This document shows positions 1 to 5,486 of a stretch of 8,538 nt of DNA, in pieces. The position numbers and the translations under genes are program-made. How positions within the stretch are numbered: the stretch's first letter is position 1; each line of letters begins with the position of its first letter. The notes under the pieces are model-generated. The model saw only the letters and a list, made by a program, of their open reading frames with translations, made no database searches and was not told the DNA's origin. The DNA is from CAYXVJ01 sp964558445 (lineage in GTDB: Bacteria; Bacillota; Clostridia; Saccharofermentanales; Fastidiosipilaceae): contig CAZLEA010000061.1 of NCBI GenBank assembly GCA_964558445.1, positions 1 to 8,538 of the forward strand, in the 5' to 3' direction.

Positions 1-98
1 ATTTGATATACGTCCCCTTAATTCCATTGATTCTTGTGATCGTCTTACTTATTGTCGTCGCGTATTTTGTTTATTCCAAGAAGAGAAATACCCATTGA
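1..98 (+). CDS. C-terminal end of an unidentified membrane-anchored protein (5' partial)
   Basis: An open frame runs in from the left edge (complete codons from base 3) and stops at TGA 96-98, leaving 31 residues. The visible part is a strongly hydrophobic segment rich in Leu, Ile and Val with two prolines near its start, long enough for one membrane helix. It is followed by a short basic tail, SKKRNTH. By the positive-inside rule the tail would be cytoplasmic. The composition supports real coding sequence, and the stop codon abuts a strong promoter for the next operon. No family can be named from this piece; it could be the last helix of a polytopic protein or a single C-terminal anchor. Confidence 0.5.
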   Translation, partial: LIYVPLIPLILVIVLLIVVAYFVYSKKRNTH

Positions 99-123
99 CA
101 GTAGTTAGATTCTCTGGTACACT
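95..123 (+). promoter_or_regulatory. Promoter of the infC-rpmI-rplT operon
   Basis: A perfect -35 box TTGACA (95-100) is followed by a 17-base spacer and the -10 box TACACT (118-123, 4 of 6 consensus). TGG lies directly before the -10 and gives an extended -10 element. Transcription would start near 130 and make a leader of about 200 nt before infC. The -35 box contains the TGA stop codon of the upstream gene, so the two units are packed without a spacer. Confidence 0.75.
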
Positions 124-129
124 TCAATC

Positions 130-271
130 TGTTAATCAAGTAGACAGCCGTTCTCACCTTAAGCGATTTCGTGAAGAGGTCCATAGTCTCAAGTTACAGA
201 TCTATTCTCTGCCGTATTGGGCGAGGATACCTGAGTAGAGGCCGGGCGGATGTCACCGCACCGGTTTTTTT
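130..271 (+). promoter_or_regulatory. Structured infC leader, probable L20-responsive attenuator
   Basis: The leader carries foldable elements ahead of an intrinsic terminator. One is an irregular stem, ACCT 156-159 with AGGT 177-180, with a purine-rich internal loop and an inner CG/CG pair. The other is a hairpin in which CTCTGC 207-212 pairs with GTAGAG 235-240 and GTAT 214-217 with ATAC 227-230, separated by an asymmetric internal loop (C on one side, CTGA on the other). It directly abuts the terminator stem. In Bacillus the same operon is controlled by ribosomal protein L20 binding its leader and favouring premature termination. The gene order and the promoter-leader-terminator arrangement fit that model, and irregular helices are what L20 recognises. 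I could not identify the antiterminator pairing, so the L20 assignment is inferred. Confidence 0.6.
242..271 (+). terminator. Intrinsic terminator in the infC leader (attenuator)
   Basis: CCGG+GCGG (242-249) pairs with CCGC (256-259) and CCGG (261-264), with a single bulged A at 260 and the loop ATGTCA. Seven T residues (265-271) follow. This is an eight-pair GC-rich stem with a textbook U tract. It lies between promoter and first gene, so it must be conditional for the operon to be expressed. Confidence 0.85.
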
Positions 272-320
272 GTGTGAAGAACCAATAATCGTATTCACAG
301 AAGTTGAATGCAGACAACGA

Positions 321-337
321 AGGAGGAGTGTACAATC
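321..337 (+). promoter_or_regulatory. Ribosome binding site that sets the ATC start of infC
   Basis: AGGAGG at 321-326 is a perfect Shine-Dalgarno. Eight bases later, in the IF3 frame, lies ATC (335-337); the same eight-base spacing precedes rpmI and rplT. The GTG at 328 is out of frame and too close to the Shine-Dalgarno. Confidence 0.75.
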
Positions 338-856
338 GCTAAGAAGAAGCCAAACCAACCAATCAATGACGCCATCCGATTCCCCAAGGTCCGTTTGATC
401 GATGAGACCGGTGAGATGCAGGGTGTCGTACCGATTGAAGCCGCTAGAGCTCGTGCCGAGAACGCCAGCCTGGATCTCGTATTAATCTCGCCGAACCCCG
501 ACAACCCTGTTTGTCGCATCATGGACTTCGGTAAGTATCAATTCGAACAAGCCAAGCGTGAGAAGGAGCAGCGTAAGCAGCAGAAGACGGTCGAAGTTAA
601 GGGTGTCGATATCAAGTTGACAACCGAAGAACACGACCTGCAGTTCAAGGCTAAGAACGCCAGAAACTTCCTGGAAGCGGGCAACCGAGTGAAGGTTAAC
701 ATTCGCTTCAGAGGTCGTGAGATGGCTTATACATCCAGAGGATACGATGTGATGAAGGCATTTTATACTCGCGTGGAAGATATAGCCGATATTGATCGTG
801 CAGCTAGGGTTGAAGGCCGTAATATGGTGATGTACCTCGCCCCGAAGAAGAAATAG
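335..856 (+). CDS. infC: Translation initiation factor IF-3, starting at ATC
   Basis: IF3 binds the 30S subunit, prevents premature joining of 50S and checks start codon and initiator tRNA. The protein has the usual two domains: an N-terminal domain opening with NQPINDAIRFPKVRLIDETG, the family signature CRIMDFGKYQFEQ at about residues 60-72, a basic Lys/Gln/Glu-rich linker, and a C-terminal domain with EEHDLQFKAKNA and IRFRGRE, ending in APKKK. The start is placed at ATC 335 because AGGAGG (321-326) lies eight bases before it, and this gives 173 residues, normal for IF3. An in-frame ATG at 308 has no ribosome binding site and would add nine unconserved residues encoded across the Shine-Dalgarno. 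A non-AUG start (AUU in E. coli and Bacillus) is known for infC: IF3 rejects it and so represses its own synthesis. First gene of the operon with rpmI and rplT. Confidence 0.97.
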   Translation: MAKKKPNQPINDAIRFPKVRLIDETGEMQGVVPIEAARARAENASLDLVLISPNPDNPVCRIMDFGKYQFEQAKREKEQRKQQKTVEVKGVDIKLTTEEHDLQFKAKNARNFLEAGNRVKVNIRFRGREMAYTSRGYDVMKAFYTRVEDIADIDRAARVEGRNMVMYLAPKKK

Positions 857-881
857 TTTCGATAATTAGGAGGAAATAGAT

Positions 882-1079
882 ATGCCAAAGCAGAAGACAC
901 ACAGTGCATCCAAGAAAAGATTTAAGATCTCGGCAACGGGTAAGGTTATGCGCCCCCACGCCTACAAGAAGCATAAGGCTGCCATGAAGAGCCCCAAGCG
1001 TCGTCGCACACTTCGCGGTCTGACCACCACATCGGCCGGTGATGAAGCAAGAATCAAGCAGATGATCCCTTACAAATAG
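882..1079 (+). CDS. rpmI: 50S ribosomal protein L35 (bL35)
   Basis: This is a small structural protein of the large ribosomal subunit that binds 23S rRNA. It has 65 residues, the typical length, and is very basic. The N-terminus MPKQKTHSASKKRFK and the end RIKQMIPYK are hallmark bL35 segments, with the Lys/Arg-rich centre KSPKRRRTLRGL between them. AGGAGG at 868-873 lies eight bases before the ATG. The gene sits 25 bases after infC in the conserved order infC-rpmI-rplT, so it is cotranscribed and under the same attenuator. Nothing is unusual. Confidence 0.97.
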   Translation: MPKQKTHSASKKRFKISATGKVMRPHAYKKHKAAMKSPKRRRTLRGLTTTSAGDEARIKQMIPYK

Positions 1080-1115
1080 GCGATTGCGTACCAGTATTTT
1101 TTGGAGGTTATATAA

Positions 1116-1469
1116 ATGGCAAGAGTTAAAGGTGGCGTAACAAATCACGCCCGTCATAAAAAGGTATTGAAGCAGGCCAAGGGTTACTACGGCCGTAAGA
1201 GCAAGACATTTAAGGTAGCAAACCAGGCCGTCATGAAGAGTTTGACCTATGCCTACCGCGATCGTCGCACCAAGAAGAGAGAGTTCCGTAAGCTCTGGAT
1301 CACACGCATCAACGCGGCATGCCGCCTGAACGATCTGAGCTACAGCCGTTTCATGAACGGTCTGAAGAAGTCCGGCATCGAGCTGGATCGCAAGGTCCTG
1401 GCAGACCTGGCCGTCACCGATCCGGCCGGTTTCGCAAGCTTGGTTGAGAGTGCGAAGTCTGCTCTCTAA
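1116..1469 (+). CDS. rplT: 50S ribosomal protein L20 (bL20)
   Basis: L20 is an early assembly protein of the large subunit and, in the bacteria studied, the autogenous repressor of this operon. The 117-residue length is standard. The extended basic N-terminus MARVKGGVTNHARHKKVLKQ with GYYGRKSKTFKVA is the rRNA-binding tail, and RRTKKREFRKLWITRINAA with YSRFMNGLKK belongs to the globular part that also contacts the leader RNA. GGAGG at 1103-1107 lies eight bases before the ATG. It is the last gene of the operon; a strong terminator begins 21 bases after the stop codon. Its product probably feeds back on the leader upstream of infC. Confidence 0.97.
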   Translation: MARVKGGVTNHARHKKVLKQAKGYYGRKSKTFKVANQAVMKSLTYAYRDRRTKKREFRKLWITRINAACRLNDLSYSRFMNGLKKSGIELDRKVLADLAVTDPAGFASLVESAKSAL

Positions 1470-1480
1470 ACCCCATACCG

Positions 1481-1489
1481 TGCTATGAT
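1481..1489 (+). promoter_or_regulatory. Possible extended -10 promoter for the RNA methyltransferase gene
   Basis: TGC followed by TATGAT (1484-1489, 5 of 6 consensus) forms an extended -10 element. No good -35 box lies 16-18 bases upstream. Transcription would begin near 1496, inside the 5' arm of the terminator at 1491-1521. The new RNA would therefore lack most of that arm and could not form the terminator. Confidence 0.4.
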
Positions 1490-1490
1490 G

Positions 1491-1521
1491 AGTCCAAGAT
1501 TCTATGAGTCTTGGACTTTTT
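1491..1521 (+). terminator. Intrinsic terminator after rplT
   Basis: AGTCCAAGA (1491-1499) pairs perfectly with TCTTGGACT (1509-1517) around a nine-base loop, and the T run continues to 1521. It closes the infC-rpmI-rplT operon. The loop contains the ATG at 1504, which could be mistaken for the start of the next gene. Confidence 0.85.
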
Positions 1522-1526
1522 AGTTT

Positions 1527-1542
1527 GGAGGAAGCTAGTTTG
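1527..1542 (+). promoter_or_regulatory. Ribosome binding site that sets the TTG start of the methyltransferase
   Basis: GGAGG (1527-1531) lies eight bases before TTG 1540-1542. It is downstream of the alternative ATG at 1504, so it can only serve an internal start. Confidence 0.65.
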
Positions 1543-2328
1543 TTAGTGATTCGAAGTAAACAGAATGCTGTGTTCAAGGCTCTCATGCAAACGGGGAAGA
1601 AGGGCTTGTACGAGAGCTCCTTCATGGCCGAGGGCTTGAGGCTCGTGACCACCGTGCTGGAACAGGGGGTAAGTGCCGAGTTGCTGCTAGTCTCCGAACG
1701 CTTCGCCGAGAAACAAGCAGAGGATCTCTCAGAGCTGCGAGAATTGTGTCCGGATGCGATCGAGACCGTCTGTTTCGCTGACGACTTATTCAACCGCCTC
1801 GCCGGTACGAAGACGCCGCAGGGCGTGATACTCGTAGCCAGACGTCCGGAGCCCGCAGATTTCACCAGGCTTCGGGGGAGCAAGAGACTCATGGTGCTCG
1901 ATCGTGTACAGGATCCGGGTAACGTTGGCACCTTGATCAGGCTCGCTGCCGCGCTTGCATTCGATGGTTTGATACTCCTACGAGGTTCGGCCGATCCGTA
2001 TGACGAGAAGGTGCTTCGGAGCACGATGGGCACCGGCTTCAAGCTCGGGCTCGTGACCGATGTCTCCTGGGCTGAAGCCTCAGTGTGGTTACGCGAAGCC
2101 GGTTTCACGATCTATGTGGCAGATATGGGTGGAACCGCAGCGTCCAAGACAAGCTTCAGGAAACAAGCGGCGCTCGTTCTCGGCAACGAGGGAAACGGTG
2201 TCAGTGAGGATGTCCTGGCGGATGCAGATCAGGTTGTGAGCATACCGCTTGCAGCCGGTGTCGAGTCACTCAACGTGGCGATCGCGGGGGCAATCATCTC
2301 GTATGAGATGCAACGCGAAGAGGATTGA
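1540..2328 (+). CDS. SpoU-family (SPOUT) RNA 2'-O-ribose methyltransferase, TTG start
   Basis: The enzyme transfers a methyl group from S-adenosylmethionine to a ribose 2'-OH in rRNA or tRNA. The N-terminal half (residues about 5-110) is a substrate-binding domain starting IRSKQNAVFKAL. The C-terminal half is the knotted SPOUT fold. Motif 1 is DPGNVGTLIRLA (125-136, with N128 and R134), motif 2 is GNEGNGVS (215-222) and motif 3 is SIPLAAGVESLNVA (234-247). TTG 1540 is chosen because GGAGG (1527-1531) lies eight bases before it and gives 262 residues. The ATG at 1504 lacks a ribosome binding site and sits in a terminator loop. The closest characterised type is probably the Bacillus YsgA/RlmP group, which methylates the 23S rRNA A-loop, but related TsnR and RlmB paralogues are similar, so no symbol is given. 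Confidence 0.9.
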   Translation: MLVIRSKQNAVFKALMQTGKKGLYESSFMAEGLRLVTTVLEQGVSAELLLVSERFAEKQAEDLSELRELCPDAIETVCFADDLFNRLAGTKTPQGVILVARRPEPADFTRLRGSKRLMVLDRVQDPGNVGTLIRLAAALAFDGLILLRGSADPYDEKVLRSTMGTGFKLGLVTDVSWAEASVWLREAGFTIYVADMGGTAASKTSFRKQAALVLGNEGNGVSEDVLADADQVVSIPLAAGVESLNVAIAGAIISYEMQREED

Positions 2329-2353
2329 AACTCTACTTGCAGGGTGAGATAAT
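2325..2353 (+). promoter_or_regulatory. Promoter of trkA-trkH
   Basis: TTGAAA (2325-2330, 5 of 6) and GATAAT (2348-2353, 5 of 6) are separated by exactly 17 bases. The -35 box covers the TGA stop codon of the methyltransferase gene, the same packing as at the infC promoter. The leader to trkA would be about 75 nt. It contains a seven-pair stem (AGCGGCC 2366-2372 with GGTCGCT 2384-2390) without a U tract. Confidence 0.65.
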
Positions 2354-2436
2354 GGCGCTACGAGGAGCGGCCGAATCTGATTGGGTCGCTGCACGTTATT
2401 AGAGCACAAATGTCATGAAGAATAAGAGGTCAGAAG

Positions 2437-3834
2437 ATGAGAATTATCGTAGTTGGTTGCGGTAAGATCGGCTATACGATAGCCAAGAATCTATCCGAGA
2501 AGAAGGATATCCACGTTACGGTCGTAGATACCAATCCGGACATATTTGAGTATGGAGCAGCGCCACTCGACGTCATCTTCATCAACGGCAACGGTGCGAA
2601 CGAGCGCATCTTGATGGAAGCCGGTGCGAACGATGCGGATTTGATCGTTTGTACGACCGACTCCGATGAGGTCAACGTACTCTGCTGTATCATGGCGGAG
2701 CGCCTCGGTACGGGGCACTCGATCGCCAGAGTCCGTAATCCGGAATACATGCTTGAATTCAACAAGCTCTGGAAGGATCTCGGTATCGATATGGTCATCA
2801 ACCCCGAGCGCCAGACAGCCCGTGCGATCTCTCGCTTCATCCGCTACCCTGTTGCAGACGAGGTCGACACCTTCATGAACGGACGTGTCGAGCTGGTCGG
2901 CTTCCGTGTTGCGGAGGCACCGGAGCACTTCGTCGGTAAGCGCATCGCCGATGTATTCGATAAGAAGATGGGTGTTTTGCTTGCCGTCGTCGAACGTGGA
3001 GAGGAAGCCTTCATACCCTCCGGTGACTTCATCTTCTCCGAGAGTGATGTCATCAAACTGATGGGTCGACCGTCCAATATCATGAACTTCTTCGTCAACA
3101 TCAAGAAGCGTCCGAAGAAGGTCCAAGAGGTGATGGTAATCGGCGGCGGCAGGATCACGCACTATCTGGCCGAATTGTTGAATCGCCACGATACGAGAAC
3201 CAATCTCAAGATAATCGAGAAGGATAGAGAGAAGGGCATCGCACTCTATGATGCACTCACCGATGCAGGCATCGACCGCCACTGCCTCCTGATTGAGGGC
3301 GATGGCACGGACGAGGATCTACTGCGAGACGAGGATGTCGATAGGATGGATGCACTGATCTGCCTCACTAATCGTGATGAGGAGAACGCGATCATCGGGC
3401 TCTATGGTATGCGCCAGGGTGTGAAGAAGGTTATCGCGAAGATCAACCATCTCCACCAGGGCATGATTATGCATCTGGGTCTGGGACTTGGCGGCATTAT
3501 CACGCCTCAGAACATCTCGGCTGACATCGTCGAGCGCTATGTCGATAGCTTGACGGGTGTTGTGGGCGGCAACATACGTACGATGCACAGACTCTCTACG
3601 AGTCCCGACGGTCATGCGGAAGCGATCGAATTCCTGGTGAATCAGAAGTCCGGATGTACCGATATTGCCTTGACGGATCTCGAGCTGAAGCCCGGCATCT
3701 TAGTCGGCTGTATCAATCGTGGACGGGAGATCTTGATCCCAAGCGGCGATACCAGGATCCAAGTCGGCGATAGCGTGATTATCATCACCAAGGATAGCGA
3801 TGTCCTCGCCCTGGACGATATCCTGGCGAAGTAG
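2437..3834 (+). CDS. trkA: Trk potassium uptake system regulatory subunit TrkA
   Basis: TrkA is the peripheral cytoplasmic subunit that binds nucleotides (NAD(H), ATP/ADP) and gates the TrkH channel. It has 465 residues, the usual size of the two-unit form. Unit one has an RCK_N Rossmann domain (about 1-130) with GCGKIG at 7-12 and the ribose-binding acid D31 in VVDTN, then an RCK_C domain (about 135-217) ending near GDFIFSESDVIKLMG. Unit two has RCK_N from about 229 with GGGRIT at 236-241, then RCK_C (about 385-465) with IPSGDTRIQVGDSVIIIT. In the second Rossmann motif the last glycine is Thr241, so nucleotide binding there may be altered. AGAGGT (2425-2430) lies six bases before the ATG. 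trkH follows after 12 bases, so the two are cotranscribed. Single-RCK KtrA proteins are half this length, which argues against a Ktr system. Confidence 0.96.
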   Translation: MRIIVVGCGKIGYTIAKNLSEKKDIHVTVVDTNPDIFEYGAAPLDVIFINGNGANERILMEAGANDADLIVCTTDSDEVNVLCCIMAERLGTGHSIARVRNPEYMLEFNKLWKDLGIDMVINPERQTARAISRFIRYPVADEVDTFMNGRVELVGFRVAEAPEHFVGKRIADVFDKKMGVLLAVVERGEEAFIPSGDFIFSESDVIKLMGRPSNIMNFFVNIKKRPKKVQEVMVIGGGRITHYLAELLNRHDTRTNLKIIEKDREKGIALYDALTDAGIDRHCLLIEGDGTDEDLLRDEDVDRMDALICLTNRDEENAIIGLYGMRQGVKKVIAKINHLHQGMIMHLGLGLGGIITPQNISADIVERYVDSLTGVVGGNIRTMHRLSTSPDGHAEAIEFLVNQKSGCTDIALTDLELKPGILVGCINRGREILIPSGDTRIQVGDSVIIITKDSDVLALDDILAK

Positions 3835-3846
3835 AAGGGGCGGCCT

Positions 3847-5298
3847 ATGAACTATAAATTAATCACGTGGCTGATCGGAAACGTCCTTCGTATCGAAGCC
3901 CTGCTCATGATCGTCCCCCTCATCGTATCTCTAATCTACCAAGGTGGTGATCACAAGGCCTTCTTGTGGTCCATCTTGATCCTGATGGTGGTCGGTACGC
4001 TCCTGTCTCTGGTTAAGCCGGATGAGCGAAACTTCCGCACCAGAGATGCCTTCGTTGTAGCGGGTGTCGCTTGGTTTACGCTCTCGATCTTCGGTGCACT
4101 GCCGTTCTACTTCTCCGGCTACTTCGTAAGCTTCGTGGACGCGGTCTTCGAATCGGTCTCCGGCTTCACGACGACGGGGTCGACGATCCTGCAAGATGTC
4201 GAGATCATCCCGAAGGGCATCATGTTCTGGCGCAACTTCGTCCACTGGGTGGGCGGCATGGGCGTCTTAATGTTTGTTATGGCGATCTTGCCTTCGCTTA
4301 ACGCCACGTCCGTCAATTTGATGCGTGCGGAGAGCACGGGGCCGTCCCCCGACAAGGTTGTGCCCAAGATCCGCGAAACGGCGAAGATCATGTATCTGAT
4401 CTACCTGGGTATGACGCTCGTCTTGATCATCTTATTGAAGCTAACGGGTTTACCGCTCTACGATTCACTGATCAACGCCTTCTCTGTCGCAGGTACCGGC
4501 GGCTTCTCGAACCTCAATGCGAGCGTTGGCGGCTACAATAATCTGGCGGCAGAGATCATCATGACGGTCTTCATGTTCTTGTTCGGCGTGAATTTCTCGC
4601 TCTACTTCCTACTGTTTGGCCGCAAGGTGTCACGCTTCTTCCGTGATACCGAACTGCGTGTCTTCTTCGGCTTTGTCGTGACGTCGATCCTGATTATCAC
4701 GTTTAACATCATGCATATCTATGGCGGTTTCTTCCCCGCGTTGCGACACTCCTCGTTTCAGGTGTCGTCGATTATATCAACCACAGGTTTTGCGACCACG
4801 AACTTCGACTTGTGGCCGGTCCTAAGTAAGGGCTTGATCGTCGTCTTGATGGTGATCGGTAGCTCTGCCGGCTCGACTGCGGGCGGTCTCAAGGTGATCC
4901 GACTCGTCATCCTCTTCAAGGCTGCGAGGCTTGAGATCGGTAAGATCTTCCATCCGGGCAGCATCAAGGGTGTGTCCGTGAACGGGAAGAAGGTCTCGGA
5001 CGATATCTTGTCTCGAACTATCATCTTCTTCTTCGTTTATTTCGTCTTCTTCTTCGTGGCGACATTGCTCGTCTCGATCGAGGGGAAGGATCTGGTCTCG
5101 AACGCAACGGCTGTCATCTCGGCACTAAGTAACGTTGGACCGGGCCTCGCCATCGTCGGTCCATCGGGTAACTTCTCGTCTTATTCCGCGTTCTCGAAGA
5201 TCGTCATGTCGTTTTGTATGATCGCCGGTCGTCTCGAATTCTTCCCTGTCTTGGTCCTCTTCACGCCGTCTGTGTGGAAGAACGCGAAGGTGTTGTAA
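3847..5298 (+). CDS. trkH: Trk potassium uptake system membrane subunit TrkH
   Basis: This is the pore-forming subunit of the Trk K+ transporter in the cytoplasmic membrane. The 483-residue length and multiple hydrophobic helices match the family, which has four M1-P-M2 repeats. Each repeat shows its selectivity-filter segment: VSGFTTTGST (104-113), AGTGGFSN (215-222), STTGFATTN (311-319) and SNVGPG (428-433). The glycines that line the filter, G111, G218, G314 and G431, are all present. The GSSAGSTAGG segment at about 338-347 fits the M2 helix that follows the third filter. The C-terminus is intact, with GRLEFFPVLVLF near the end. AAGGGG (3835-3840) lies six bases before the ATG, right after the trkA stop codon. 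The channel works with TrkA from the preceding gene. I see no intrinsic terminator after the stop codon. Confidence 0.96.
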   Translation: MNYKLITWLIGNVLRIEALLMIVPLIVSLIYQGGDHKAFLWSILILMVVGTLLSLVKPDERNFRTRDAFVVAGVAWFTLSIFGALPFYFSGYFVSFVDAVFESVSGFTTTGSTILQDVEIIPKGIMFWRNFVHWVGGMGVLMFVMAILPSLNATSVNLMRAESTGPSPDKVVPKIRETAKIMYLIYLGMTLVLIILLKLTGLPLYDSLINAFSVAGTGGFSNLNASVGGYNNLAAEIIMTVFMFLFGVNFSLYFLLFGRKVSRFFRDTELRVFFGFVVTSILIITFNIMHIYGGFFPALRHSSFQVSSIISTTGFATTNFDLWPVLSKGLIVVLMVIGSSAGSTAGGLKVIRLVILFKAARLEIGKIFHPGSIKGVSVNGKKVSDDILSRTIIFFFVYFVFFFVATLLVSIEGKDLVSNATAVISALSNVGPGLAIVGPSGNFSSYSAFSKIVMSFCMIAGRLEFFPVLVLFTPSVWKNAKVL

Positions 5299-5371
5299 AC
5301 GTATCTGTAATATGCCAAAGTATAGAAACAAATCACAAAACTGAACGAATCATAAAGAAAAACCCCCTCAA

Positions 5372-5455
5372 GTTGACAGCATATGCCCCAATCAGCATAA
5401 TGAAAAGATAAATTCATCCGTATTGTTGAAGCATACGAAATCCTTGTACAAGCAT
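5372..5455 (+). repeat. AGCAT repeats around the aconitase promoter
   Basis: AGCAT occurs four times on the same strand at 5378, 5394, 5430 and 5451; the first three are followed by A. Two copies lie in a longer imperfect direct repeat, GTTGACAGCATATG (5372-5385) and GTTGAAGCATACG (5425-5437). The perfect palindrome CTTGTACAAG (5443-5452) overlaps the start of the last copy. The position, over the -35 and -10 and just past the start site, suits an operator, but no known regulator box is recognised. It could be chance in an AT-rich spacer. Confidence 0.35.
5373..5401 (+). promoter_or_regulatory. Promoter of the aconitase-citrate synthase operon
   Basis: A perfect -35 box TTGACA (5373-5378), a 17-base spacer and CATAAT (5396-5401, 5 of 6) form a strong sigma-A type promoter. 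Transcription would start near 5408 and leave a leader of about 80 nt. Repeated AGCAT elements overlap the -35 and -10 boxes and recur in the leader. Confidence 0.75.
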
Positions 5456-5486
5456 GAATACAGCAAACGTTTAGGGGGAGGCAACT

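Noticed and set aside
230..238. CCTGAGTAG in the leader resembles a stretch of bacterial 23S rRNA, suggesting rRNA mimicry
   Set aside because: The match is short and recalled from memory, and as far as I recall that rRNA segment is not the main L20 binding site in domain II.
171..398. 75-codon open frame inside the infC leader, + strand
   Set aside because: It spans the leader structures and the attenuator, overlaps infC in another frame, has no ribosome binding site, and its Arg/Ser-rich product resembles no protein.
804..2108. 434-codon antisense open frame opposite rpmI, rplT and the methyltransferase gene
   Set aside because: It runs antisense to three clearly conserved genes and their intergenic regions, shows no recognisable domain and has low-complexity Ser/Thr/Arg composition. 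It is a frame shadow.
2354..2436. c-di-AMP (ydaO-type) riboswitch before trkA
   Set aside because: The leader after the predicted start is only about 75 nt, too short for that class, and has no terminator.
2491..3282. 263-codon antisense open frame opposite trkA
   Set aside because: It lies wholly inside trkA. Its Asp/Val/Ile-rich composition comes from the complementary strand of the real gene, and no motif is visible.
5363..5478. Pairing of CCCCCT (5363-5368) with AGGGGG (5473-5478) to mask the aconitase ribosome binding site
   Set aside because: The C-rich arm lies upstream of the -35 box, so it is absent from transcripts made at the predicted promoter. It could matter only in read-through RNA.
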